Assembly (NCBI GenBank): GCA_028287725.1
Contig: JAQBPC010000053.1
Coordinates: 1 to 15,945 of the forward strand
Direction: 5' to 3'
Origin: Chloroflexota bacterium
GTDB taxonomy: Bacteria > Chloroflexota > UBA5177 > JANWHV01
Length of the DNA: 15,945 nucleotides
Made by a program: the position numbers and the translations under genes. The first letter of the stretch is position 1. Each line of letters starts with the position of its first letter. The notes under the pieces are model-generated. The model saw only the letters and a list, made by a program, of their open reading frames with translations, did no database searches and was not told where the DNA came from. Below, piece by piece: positions 7,834 through 14,741 of this stretch.

Positions 7834-7960
7834 ACAAAGTTCCTCTTTGGATAATGCGTAGTAAATATGTTTGGACTTAGGATACAGCGCGGAGTAGTGT
7901 AGAGATAGAGGACGACGGGCATATCAATGAGGCGATGGAACGGCCCCGAATGAAACAGAC
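7834..7960. promoter_or_regulatory. Divergent LysR-YeiH promoter/operator region
   Basis: A 127-base spacer between the divergent regulator and transporter genes. It includes an AT-rich block ATAATGCGTAGTAAATAT (7851-7868), which contains T-N11-A arrangements of the kind LysR proteins bind. Next is TTGGAC (7871-7876) and, 18 bases on, TAGTGT (7895-7900), a possible but poor -35/-10 pair for the transporter gene. The AT-rich block would lie just upstream of that -35, where LysR activators typically sit. Assignment by position and composition only. Confidence 0.35.
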
Positions 7961-9028
7961 ATGAGTACGCTACTGGCAGCACAGAATCGAACGCGTGGTC
8001 TAGCAACAGCCGCGCCGCTGCACCTGCTGCAGACGGTCAAGCCGGTCATGCCGGGTATTGGTCTAGCGTTAGCCATCGCCGTTGCCGCGTCGCTAGTGGG
8101 TAGCTTTCTGCCCCTCGTGGGTGCCGCGGTGATTGCTATCGTACTCGGTGTTGTCGCCCGGCAACTCATCGGACTTGCCGATCGCTTTGCGGCCGGCGTC
8201 CGTTTCTCGAGCAGGACAATATTGCAGATGGCAATCGTGCTGCTGGGCACTGGCCTGAGCCTCAAGCAAGTCTGGACCACAGGATCTTCATCACTTATCG
8301 TGCTGCTAGGCACGCTGATTGTCGGAATCCCGGTGATGCTGGCGATCGGCCGCCTGCTGGGCATTGACCGCACGCTCGTTCGTCTCATTAGCGTGGGCAC
8401 CGGTATCTGTGGCGCCTCCGCAATTGGTGCGCTGGCGCCAATTCTCGCCGCGGACGACGAAGTCATCGCATACGCCATCTCGACAGTATTCGTCTTTAAC
8501 ATCTCTGCGGTACTTCTCTTCCCACCAATCGGGCATTTGCTTGGTCTGTCTCAGTATGGATTCGGACTCTGGGCGGGTACCGCGGTCAATGACACCTCGT
8601 CAGTTGTCGCTGCCGGCTACGCTTTTGGCGCGGCGGCCGGCGCCTACGCGGTCACTGTGAAGCTCACTCGCACCGTCCTGATCGTGCCCGTGAGCCTGAT
8701 CTTTGCCGCGGTGGCGGCACGCGAACGCCGCTCGGCATCGCGAGATGCCAAGTACCCAGTAGCACGTGTGGCTCTGCCGGTGTTCCTCCTGTGGTTCTTG
8801 CTGGCCAGTCTGCTGAACACCTTAGGCATCTTCGGAAAACTAGGCGGGAACCCATTCCCTTCACTCGGCACGTTCCTCATCGTCGTTGCCCTGGCAGGCG
8901 TGGGCCTCTCCGCCGATATGAAGGCAATTGCACGCACAGGCTTCCGCCCAATTGTGCTAGGAGCCACTGGGTGGATGATCCTTGCTACGATGAGCTTGCT
9001 GCTGCAATACCTGACTGGCCTCAGATGA
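7961..9028 (+). CDS. YeiH family membrane protein, putative sulfate exporter
   Basis: A 355-residue integral membrane protein of the YeiH/UPF0324 family (Pfam Cons_hypoth698), annotated as putative sulfate exporter on thin experimental grounds. About ten hydrophobic helices span residues 30-350. Family landmarks include a hydrophobic pair near 30-70, the GTGLSLKQV stretch (about 97-105), the signature GTGICGASAIGALAPIL with its charged partner DDEVIAYAIS, AGTAVNDTSSVVAAGYAFG, and the late helix with GVGLSADMKAIARTG. The conserved Asn-Asp-Thr-Ser and Gly-Ala-Ser-Ala loops are probably in the transport path (inference). Start ATG 7961 has only a weak purine stretch in front. It is divergent from the LysR gene, which probably regulates it. 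There is no sulfur-metabolism gene beside it to support the substrate. Confidence 0.9.
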   Translation: MSTLLAAQNRTRGLATAAPLHLLQTVKPVMPGIGLALAIAVAASLVGSFLPLVGAAVIAIVLGVVARQLIGLADRFAAGVRFSSRTILQMAIVLLGTGLSLKQVWTTGSSSLIVLLGTLIVGIPVMLAIGRLLGIDRTLVRLISVGTGICGASAIGALAPILAADDEVIAYAISTVFVFNISAVLLFPPIGHLLGLSQYGFGLWAGTAVNDTSSVVAAGYAFGAAAGAYAVTVKLTRTVLIVPVSLIFAAVAARERRSASRDAKYPVARVALPVFLLWFLLASLLNTLGIFGKLGGNPFPSLGTFLIVVALAGVGLSADMKAIARTGFRPIVLGATGWMILATMSLLLQYLTGLR

Positions 9029-9168
9029 CTGTCGACGGAAGGGCTCGCCAACAGCGATACTAGGGTAGTCGATTCGTCGTCCCGGTCAGCTACGCCAGCA
9101 TAACGACAATGGTGTGGCGGCCGCACAGCCATTTATTGACCGTGCAGGACGGCATGCGCCCTATGCGG

Positions 9169-9176
9169 AAGGGGAG
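9169..9176 (+). promoter_or_regulatory. Ribosome binding site of GH4 gene
   Basis: AAGGGGAG just upstream of ATG 9181, a strong site that fixes the start of the GH4 frame. A TTGACC near 9136 further upstream has no convincing -10 partner. Confidence 0.6.
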
Positions 9177-9180
9177 TTAG

Positions 9181-10479
9181 ATGGCCAGAATCAAGATAGC
9201 TTACGTCGGTGGGGGTAGTTCTCGCGCCCCCGGCACTGTGGCATCGTTCGTCTATCAAGGCGCGAACTTCGAGGGCTCCGAGCTGGTGCTTATCGATCTT
9301 GATCAAGAGCGACTGGACATCGTCGAGACCATCGGCCAGAAGATGGCGCGCAACGCCGGCATCGATCTGCGCATCAGCTCCACGACCAACCGGCGGTCAG
9401 GCCTGACCGATTGCGATGCCGTGCTTACCAGCTTCCGGCCAGGCGGCTTCGAGGCCCGGTATCTCGACGAGAGCATCCCGCTGAAGCACGGCGTGATCGG
9501 GCAGGAGACGCAAGGCCCCGGTGGCTTCTTCATGGCGCTCCGCTCGATCAACGTGATGCAGGGAATCGTGCAGGACATGGAGGCGGTCTGTCCCAAAGCC
9601 CGCCTCGTCAACTACACCAACCCGATCAATATCGTGTCGGAAGCAATTTCTCACCACTCCAGCATTCCAATCGTGTCGCTCTGTGAAGGTCCGCTCCTCT
9701 ATCCTCAGCGGGTGCTCCGAGCAGCCGGTATTGACCCAAGTCAGGCTGATATTGTCGCCATCGGCGTGAACCACGGATCCTGGAGTGTCCGTCACGAGAT
9801 TGACGGAGAAGATGTGATGCCGAACGTCGTCGCCGCATACGAGCAGCGGCGCGACGACCCGAACCTGACCAAATTGCAACGACGCATGCTGCATCTCGCG
9901 GCGACCATGGGCTCACTGCCGTCGGAGTACTTTCAGTATTACTACTTCAAAGATGAGATCCTTGCCGAGCTTCAGGCTAAGCCGACAACCCGCGCGCAGG
10001 ACATCATGGCGTCCGTGCCCGACTACTGGACCCATTACCGCGCCCAGGCGGCGAGCGAGAATCCAACGCTGGATCCGGCTCGGTCACGAGGCGGCATCCA
10101 CGAGCTGGAACTTGCGATAGACGTTATGGATGCGCTGTATAACGACCGGAAGGAAGTGCTACCGGTTAATGTCCCGAACCGCGGCGCCATTCCAGGACTA
10201 CCCGACGACCTTATAGTCGAGGTTCCAGGATATATCGATCGCACAGGTATCGTGCCGTTGTCGCATGGTCCGTTGCCCCGTCACCTGGCCGGACTTGTAG
10301 GGGCGCTGGGCGAATATCAGGCTGTAGCGGGTGAGGCGGCGTGGACCGGCACCCGCGTCGACGCCATCCGGGCCCTTGCCGCCAACCCGCTCGTGATGTC
10401 GTTACACAAGGCCGAAGTTATCTACGATGAGATGGCCGCGGCATTGCGACACTACTTGCCTGAACGGCTGCTGCGCTGA
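9181..10479 (+). CDS. GH4 family NAD/Mn-dependent glycosidase
   Basis: Glycoside hydrolase family 4, 432 residues. These enzymes cleave glycosides by NAD-assisted oxidation at C3 and elimination, with a divalent metal, in the cytoplasm. Visible are the Rossmann nucleotide loop YVGGGSSRAP (8-17), LVLIDLD (35-41), IGQETQGPGGFFMALR (106-121), NYTNPIN (144-150), the metal ligands Cys168 (in LCEGP) and His198 (in GVNHGSW), and Tyr250 in LPSEYFQYYYF, at the place of the catalytic base. All catalytic positions appear intact. The Cys motif usually indicates substrate class in GH4; CEGP is not one of the well-known versions (such as CNVP or CDMP for phospho-glucosidases, CHSV for alpha-galactosidases), so the sugar cannot be assigned. 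ATG 9181 has AAGGGGAG five bases upstream. It is followed by a sugar-kinase-like gene on the same strand. Confidence 0.9.
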   Translation: MARIKIAYVGGGSSRAPGTVASFVYQGANFEGSELVLIDLDQERLDIVETIGQKMARNAGIDLRISSTTNRRSGLTDCDAVLTSFRPGGFEARYLDESIPLKHGVIGQETQGPGGFFMALRSINVMQGIVQDMEAVCPKARLVNYTNPINIVSEAISHHSSIPIVSLCEGPLLYPQRVLRAAGIDPSQADIVAIGVNHGSWSVRHEIDGEDVMPNVVAAYEQRRDDPNLTKLQRRMLHLAATMGSLPSEYFQYYYFKDEILAELQAKPTTRAQDIMASVPDYWTHYRAQAASENPTLDPARSRGGIHELELAIDVMDALYNDRKEVLPVNVPNRGAIPGLPDDLIVEVPGYIDRTGIVPLSHGPLPRHLAGLVGALGEYQAVAGEAAWTGTRVDAIRALAANPLVMSLHKAEVIYDEMAAALRHYLPERLLR

Positions 10480-10503
10480 TACCGCTTACTTTGGTTTGAA
10501 TTG

Positions 10504-10543
10504 CTGTTCCCAATGCTGGGGATAGCCCTGCGTTGGGAAACAG
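10504..10543 (+). repeat. Stem-loop between GH4 and kinase genes
   Basis: CTGTTCCCAA at 10504-10513 pairs with TTGGGAAACAG at 10533-10543 with one bulged base. The 19-base interior can fold a second small stem (GGGG against CCC). There is no T-run after it, so it is not a classic intrinsic terminator. In a 176-base gap between two co-directional genes it could be a processing or stabilising mRNA structure, an attenuator, or a regulator site. Confidence 0.45.
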
Positions 10544-10655
10544 TGGAAGGGTCTGGCTCAGGAAACAGCGTGACGATGTGCCTTGAAAATCGGAAATCAG
10601 TGTCGCCGCCAATGTATGCCAGGCTTGCAATGCGTTTGAGGAAGAGGAGCCGCTC

Positions 10656-11663
10656 GTGACATACGTCCTGGGGGTGGACGGCGGAAATTCGAAAACCGTC
10701 GCCGTCATCGCCCGTCAAGACGGCACTATTATCGGGGCCGGCCGCGGTGGCTGTACGGATATCTATGGTTCTTTCACCGGGCTACCGGCTGAATTGGCAG
10801 AGTCCGCGGCGCTTACTGCGCTCAAAGACATACTAGAGGCCACGCTCAGGAGCGCCGGCGTATCGGCCCACGACATTGTGGCAGGTGGCTTCAGCTTGGC
10901 TGGGGCAGACTGGCCGGAAGACTACAGCTTTTTGCATGCAGCGCTCCGCCAGCTCGGGTACGGCGGCGCAAACGTGATCGTAAACGATGCGCTTGGCGCC
11001 CTGCGTGCCGGATCGCCTGACGGTACCGGCATTTCCGTGGTCTGCGGCACAGGGGCCGCAATCGGCGCACGCGCGGCCGACGGGCGGTTCTGGCACGGAA
11101 GTCACTGGCTTGATGCAATGGGTGGTCATGTCATGGCGCGAAGCGCACTCAAGGCAGTCTACCGCGCCGATCTTGGTATCGACCCACCAACGTCGCTTAC
11201 ACTTCGCATCATGGCGCTGCTCGATTTGCCTGGTGTGGAGTCAATTGTGCATGTGTTCTCGGCCAGACTAGGGTCGTCGGGCCGAGACCTTGGCCGGATT
11301 ACGCCCATCGTGCTCGATGAGGCGTCGAGCGGCGACACCGCGGCGTTGAACATCGTGCACGATCATGCGGCAAAGCTTGGCGAGTATGCGCTTGCCGTGG
11401 GCCGGAGGGTCGGGCTGGTTGACGGCGCACAGACATTGGTGCTGGCTGGAGGCGTATTCAGGCATCCATCCACGGTGTACAGCGAGGCTATTACCGGACG
11501 GGTGCGCGAGGGCCTTCCAGAGGTCGACACGATAGTAAGTCGGTCCGAACCCGTTGCGGGCGCGACCTTACTTGGGTTAGAAGCTGCCGGAGTACCCATA
11601 ACCGGCGAGATCATTCGGCGGGTGTGCGCCACCTTGCCCGACGGAGAAATCTTCGTTGCGTGA
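10656..11663 (+). CDS. BadF/BadG/NAGK-type sugar kinase (N-acetylglucosamine kinase-like)
   Basis: An ASKHA-fold ATPase of 335 residues in the BadF/BadG/BcrA/BcrD family, whose sugar-kinase members phosphorylate N-acetylglucosamine or related amino sugars. The phosphate-1 loop is LGVDGGNSKT (5-14), the catalytic Asp111 lies in VNDALGAL, the phosphate-2 loop is CGTGAAIG (130-137), then GSHWLDAMGGH (148-158), and the adenosine motif is VLAGGVFRHP (262-271). The length suits the NAGK group rather than the anaerobic benzoyl-CoA or 2-hydroxyacyl-dehydratase activators, which carry a cysteine pair for an iron-sulfur cluster that I do not see here. GTG 10656 is preceded by GAGGAAGAGGAG (10638-10649). 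It lies 176 bases after GH4 on the same strand, so a joint role in using a glycoside or amino sugar is likely. The substrate is not proven. Confidence 0.87.
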   Translation: MTYVLGVDGGNSKTVAVIARQDGTIIGAGRGGCTDIYGSFTGLPAELAESAALTALKDILEATLRSAGVSAHDIVAGGFSLAGADWPEDYSFLHAALRQLGYGGANVIVNDALGALRAGSPDGTGISVVCGTGAAIGARAADGRFWHGSHWLDAMGGHVMARSALKAVYRADLGIDPPTSLTLRIMALLDLPGVESIVHVFSARLGSSGRDLGRITPIVLDEASSGDTAALNIVHDHAAKLGEYALAVGRRVGLVDGAQTLVLAGGVFRHPSTVYSEAITGRVREGLPEVDTIVSRSEPVAGATLLGLEAAGVPITGEIIRRVCATLPDGEIFVA

Positions 11664-12169
11664 GAGGCGGTGAGCCGGCGCCCATGCACGTGGGCCGCAG
11701 GGCGACGCGATAGCTCGCAGCATGCACGACCTCGAGCCGGACACCAGCATTGAGCTCGGATAAACGTGAGTAAGCATGCCGTCGACCGTGCTGCAAGGTC
11801 TGGCAGTCACGTCGCACGCCGTGGGTGAGCTGAGCAGAGTCACGTTTGACATGGTGCGGACCTGAGCCGGCCGGCGACAACAAACTGAAGAACCCGCCCA
11901 ATTGTCTCTAGTGTCCGATACCGTTCCCTTATCGGACGTCAGCATTACAGCCCTCGGGTTGCGCGCTAGCCAAAGACGTTGTTGCTCGGCAAGTCTCCGA
12001 ATAGCAACGGCTTCAGAACGGACGCTTCGCATTGGCTCACCAGGCGGCAATTCGCCGTCGTGTATCCTGGACCTCCGCGCGGGCCCATTTATTGCTTCGG
12101 CAAGCATACTGCGGCTATATCAGTCGCGACGGAATGTCATGGGATTCCGAGGGCATACAGAGCATGCCA
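11664..12169. other. Gene-free gap downstream of the kinase
   Basis: About 500 bases between the convergent ends of the kinase and the 113-residue protein. A 176-codon minus-strand frame (11577-12107) and a 93-codon plus-strand frame (11902-12183) have no ribosome site, look Arg/Ser-rich and random, and overlap neighbouring genes. The only clear structure is the perfect hairpin at 11913-11937. The region could be a decayed gene, but I see nothing that identifies one. Confidence 0.4.
11913..11937. repeat. Perfect 8-bp inverted repeat (hairpin)
   Basis: GTCCGATA at 11913-11920 and TATCGGAC at 11930-11937 form a perfect 8-bp stem with a 9-base loop. No T-run follows on either strand. It may be a weak bidirectional terminator between convergent genes, a regulator operator, or chance. 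Confidence 0.5.
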
Positions 12170-12511
12170 CTAGCGTTGCTTAACCCGTTCGAGCATTTCA
12201 GCCAAGAAGTCGAGCGTACCAGCGGGGCCACGCAAATGCAGCCAGATTGGTCCCTGCTGCGGCTCGAAGATCAGCTCGAAGGTGAACAAGGAGCAGCAGG
12301 CGCGTTCCCGCATGATAAAGGCGAGAAGCCGCGACGCACTGTGCTTAGTCCCCCGAAACCGCAGCGCATAGCCATCGGAGAGTTGCCGCACTTCTTGCCG
12401 CCCCTCGAGAAGGCGTGCGATCTCGTCGCTGCGCCGCCGTAGGTCCTCATCGCCGAGTGTGCAGGCGATGGGCAATTCAAGCAGTGGCTGGTCGACGTTC
12501 GTCTGGTTCAT
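12170..12511 (-). CDS. Small conserved cysteine-containing protein of unknown function
   Basis: A 113-residue soluble protein with no signal or membrane segment. It has IACTLGDEDLRRRSDEIARL (15-34), VRQLSDGYALRF (41-52) and ERACCSLFTFELIFEPQQGP (69-88), then IWLHLRGPAG (89-98). I recall this pattern as an unnamed family in Actinobacteria and Chloroflexota, with an E-C-C-P/S-F-F-T-F-E-L core. Three cysteines (17, 72, 73) could bind a soft metal or be redox active (inference). ATG 12511 has a purine-rich GGAGAGAGGG upstream. A promoter with a 19-base spacer and an inverted repeat lies about 60 bases upstream, the architecture of MerR-family control, which would fit a metal or oxidative-stress response. 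No MerR gene is in the window, and the function is unproven. Confidence 0.78.
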   Translation of the reverse strand: MNQTNVDQPLLELPIACTLGDEDLRRRSDEIARLLEGRQEVRQLSDGYALRFRGTKHSASRLLAFIMRERACCSLFTFELIFEPQQGPIWLHLRGPAGTLDFLAEMLERVKQR

Positions 12512-12573
12512 GCGAATTTGCCCTCTCTCCGGCTCAGATATGGATTCGCTTGATAGCCCACCCTCTTCTGCGT

Positions 12574-12604
12574 ACCGTACAACTTAAAGTGAGCTTGAAG
12601 TCAA
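12574..12604 (-). promoter_or_regulatory. MerR-type promoter/operator of the 113-residue protein
   Basis: On the minus strand, -35 TTGACT (12604-12599) and -10 TACGGT (12579-12574) are separated by 19 bases. An imperfect 20-bp dyad at 12582-12601 (ACTT-n-AAG ... CTT-n-AAGT, 14 of 20 positions symmetrical) fills the spacer. A 19-20 base spacer holding a dyad is the defining feature of promoters distorted by MerR-family activators (MerR, ZntR, CueR, SoxR). Predicted transcription would begin near 12567 and give a leader of about 55 bases. Confidence 0.62.
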
Positions 12605-12641
12605 GTGGTTCATTAGCGTGGCAAAAATGCTGAGCCAACCC

Positions 12642-13214
12642 TCACCGCCGAGCATTGAGCGCATCCGCCAGGCCGTCGCCGAGCAGGCTGAAAGCCAGAC
12701 CCGTGTACAGCACGGCTATGCCCGGGAATGTGCTGATCCACCAGCCCATGTAGATGAACGAACGGCCTTCGTTGATCATGTAGCCCCAGTCCAGCGTAGG
12801 TGGCTGAGCGCCCAGCCCCAGGAAGCTGAGCGCGGAGATTGCCAGGATCACCTGGCAGACGTCGACCACGGCCACCACGGCCACCGCGGCGACATTAGGC
12901 AGGACATGGCGAAACAAGATGCGGCTCGACGGCAGTCCGACCGCGCGGCACGCCTCCACGAAGTCGCGCTCACGCAGACTCAATACCTGGCTGTGAATGA
13001 GCCGGGCATAGGTCGTCCAATCCACGACAGCGATCGCTACGATGATCGTGAGCGATCCGGGCCCCCGCACGGCGAGGACGGCAATGACAAGCACGATAGA
13101 CGGGAAGGAAATCACTACGTCGACCGTGCGCATCAGCACAGTTTCGATAATTCCGCCAAAGAAGCCCGCGACCAGGCCGACTAACGACCCGATTAGCAGC
13201 GGAGCGTAGCAGCG
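12642..13214 (-). pseudogene. Truncated DppC/OppC-type ABC transporter permease
   Basis: From about 13199 down to 12642 the sequence encodes the C-terminal two thirds of a DppC-type inner-membrane permease for peptides, sugars or nickel. It shows LLIGSLVGLVAGFFGG, MRTVDVVISFPS, the EAA loop region RDFVEACRAVGLPSSRILFR (which contacts the ATPase), LSFLGLGAQPPTLDWG and LGDGLADALNARR. Normal members have 270-300 residues and start with a cytoplasmic tail, one helix and GTDxLGRD. Here an in-frame TGA at 13217-13215 ends the frame, and the first helix and GTDxLGRD block are absent. A shorter product could start at GTG 13139 (165 residues) but would lack needed helices. There is no partner DppB, ATPase or binding protein nearby. 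I call it a remnant; a sequencing error is the alternative. Confidence 0.75.
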
Positions 13215-13471
13215 TCAACGTAGTCTGCCTTTGGCTAGAGTCGGAGTTCCGGAGACCTGGGATCGTGGCGGCACTTGAGCGCGATCGTCGTCGGCCGATT
13301 ACATTCGAATCAGCATCACAGCGCGACGTACTGCCGCCGCAAAAGGTCCGGCAACAGTATCCGCTGCACGCATCAGGACGCGCATTTCTGCCAGGGGGGA
13401 AGCTCATTAAACTGCGTCTATCCGGCGAGCACAATGTACACGTTCCGCCTCCGGCCGCAATGGGAGTGCAA
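13215..13471. other. Non-coding or decayed stretch upstream of the permease remnant
   Basis: Reading leftward in the permease frame just beyond the TGA gives PPRSQVSGTPTLAKGRLR (about 13277-13218), which faintly recalls the PPS...GTDxLGRDxLSR block of DppC. About 20 residues that should follow are missing. If real, the 5' part of the permease has decayed by point changes and a deletion. Frames on the plus strand (13265-13561) look random. I see no other feature until the aldolase promoter. Confidence 0.3.
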
Positions 13472-13501
13472 TTGACGTCTGCTCCATGCGATTGCTATAC
13501 T
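13472..13501 (+). promoter_or_regulatory. Sigma-70-like extended -10 promoter of the D-threonine aldolase-like gene
   Basis: -35 TTGACG (13472-13477), an 18-base spacer, and -10 TATACT (13496-13501) preceded by TGC, making an extended -10. Transcription would start near 13508, about 53 bases before GTG 13561. The upstream ATG of the open frame (13486) lies inside this promoter spacer, which argues against it as the start. Confidence 0.68.
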
Positions 13502-13560
13502 CGCCCCGGAGTCGAGGCAAGGATCTCCATCACACTTGCCGGGCAGACAGGGGAAAGATA

Positions 13561-14661
13561 GTGTCTCGTGATCCAGATCCGGCGGTGATAGGCTCGCGCG
13601 TCGAAGACCTCGACACTCCCTGCCTCGTCCTCGATCTCGATAAGGCGGAGCGGAACCTGGATGCCATGGCCCGTGCATTCGTCGGCACGCACGTGTCTGT
13701 GCGGCCGCACACCAAAACGCACAAATCACCCCGTCTGGCCCTTATGCAGCTCCAGCGAGGCGCCATCGGTGTCTGCTGCGCCAAGTTAGGCGAAGCCGAG
13801 GTGATGGCCGGCAGTGGCATCACCGAAATCCTGATAACTACCGAGCTGGCGGGTCCGCCGAAGCTCCGCCGTCTGATTGGCCTTGCACGGCAAACCCGCG
13901 TGATCACTGTCGTCGACGACGCGATTGCTGCTGAGCAGATCTCGGAAGCGGCCGTCGCCGCCAAGCTGCGGGTTCGCTGCCTTGTAGACCTTGACATAGG
14001 CACGAACCGTACCGGCGTCGCGCCCGGCGAGCCTGCCATCGAACTGGCACTCAAGGTAGCGCGCATGCCTGGCCTGGACCTTGTTGGGCTGCAAGGCTAC
14101 GAAGGGCACCTCCAGCATGTGGTCGAAGTGGATGAACGCCGTGACCAACACGGAGCCGCTGTGTCGCTGCTCACGCAGACCGCGGAGCGCCTACGCGAGA
14201 TGGGCCTGAACACAGAGATCGTCAGCACCGCGGGCACCGGCACGTGCAATATGGCGGCGCGTCACTCGGCCGTCACAGAGGTGCAGCCGGGCTCGTACGT
14301 GGTAATGGATACGGACTATGGCCGCGTGCACGGTATCGGGTTCGAGCACTCGCTTATGGTCCTTTCGAGTGTGGTCAGTAAACGGAATAACGGCGTGACC
14401 GTGGACGCCGGTTTTAAGGCTCTTAGCATCGACTCCGGTCCAGCAGTTCCCAAGGATCTTGACGCACACTACGCGCCGCGTGGCGACGAGCATGGCCTGG
14501 TGAGCTTCGAGAACGGGAACCCTTTAGCTGTCGGCGACCGAGTCTCGCTCATTCCCAGTCATTGCGACACAACGATAAATCTCCATGATCAGTACTATGT
14601 GACTCGCGGAGATCGGGTCGTCGCCATTTGGCCAATAGCCACCCGTGGGCGCCTGCAATAA
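13561..14661 (+). CDS. D-threonine aldolase-like PLP enzyme (DSD1/alanine racemase N-terminal fold)
   Basis: A fold-III PLP enzyme of 366 residues that cleaves D-threonine or related D-3-hydroxy amino acids to glycine and an aldehyde, or a relative acting on D-serine. From GTG 13561: LDTPCLVLDLD (17-27), RPHTKTHK (48-55) with Lys52 as the probable PLP lysine, CLVDLDIGTNRTGV (140-153), GLQGYEGHLQ (176-185), TAGTGT (223-228), PGSYVVMDTDY (243-253) and the C-terminal metal site PSHCDTTINLHD (332-343). The His334-x-Asp336 pair matches D-threonine aldolases, whereas D-serine dehydratases have His-x-Cys. GGGGAAAG just upstream of GTG 13561, and the promoter at 13472-13501, favour this start over ATG 13486. 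It is the only gene on this transcript visible before the exported-protein gene 47-80 bases on. Confidence 0.88.
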   Translation: MSRDPDPAVIGSRVEDLDTPCLVLDLDKAERNLDAMARAFVGTHVSVRPHTKTHKSPRLALMQLQRGAIGVCCAKLGEAEVMAGSGITEILITTELAGPPKLRRLIGLARQTRVITVVDDAIAAEQISEAAVAAKLRVRCLVDLDIGTNRTGVAPGEPAIELALKVARMPGLDLVGLQGYEGHLQHVVEVDERRDQHGAAVSLLTQTAERLREMGLNTEIVSTAGTGTCNMAARHSAVTEVQPGSYVVMDTDYGRVHGIGFEHSLMVLSSVVSKRNNGVTVDAGFKALSIDSGPAVPKDLDAHYAPRGDEHGLVSFENGNPLAVGDRVSLIPSHCDTTINLHDQYYVTRGDRVVAIWPIATRGRLQ

Positions 14662-14705
14662 AAATCGCTTGATCGAGCCACTGGCGCATTAACACTCTCG
14701 TACGT

Positions 14706-14732
14706 ACCATGGGTGTGTTCGATGTCCATGGT
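14706..14732. repeat. Inverted repeat ACCATGG/CCATGGT ahead of the right-edge gene
   Basis: ACCATGG (14706-14712) and CCATGGT (14726-14732) are a perfect 7-bp inverted repeat with a 13-base loop, just before ATG 14742. The overlap with the possible early start ATG 14709 makes it a candidate regulator site or translation-controlling hairpin. Confidence 0.4.
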
Positions 14733-14741
14733 GCGAATACG

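Noticed and set aside
7924..8502. 192-codon minus-strand frame
   Set aside because: Shadow of the YeiH-type membrane protein; Ser/Thr/Ala/Arg-rich as expected opposite hydrophobic helices.
11577..12107. 176-codon minus-strand frame overlapping the kinase end
   Set aside because: No motif or ribosome site, and it overlaps the 3' end of a solid gene.
12618..13184. 188-codon plus-strand frame with many His, Asp and Arg
   Set aside because: Antisense to the permease remnant; the composition is the shadow of hydrophobic codons.
13301..13340. TTCGAATC resembling a tRNA T-loop
   Set aside because: Flanking bases do not pair as a T-stem and no anticodon or acceptor arms are present.
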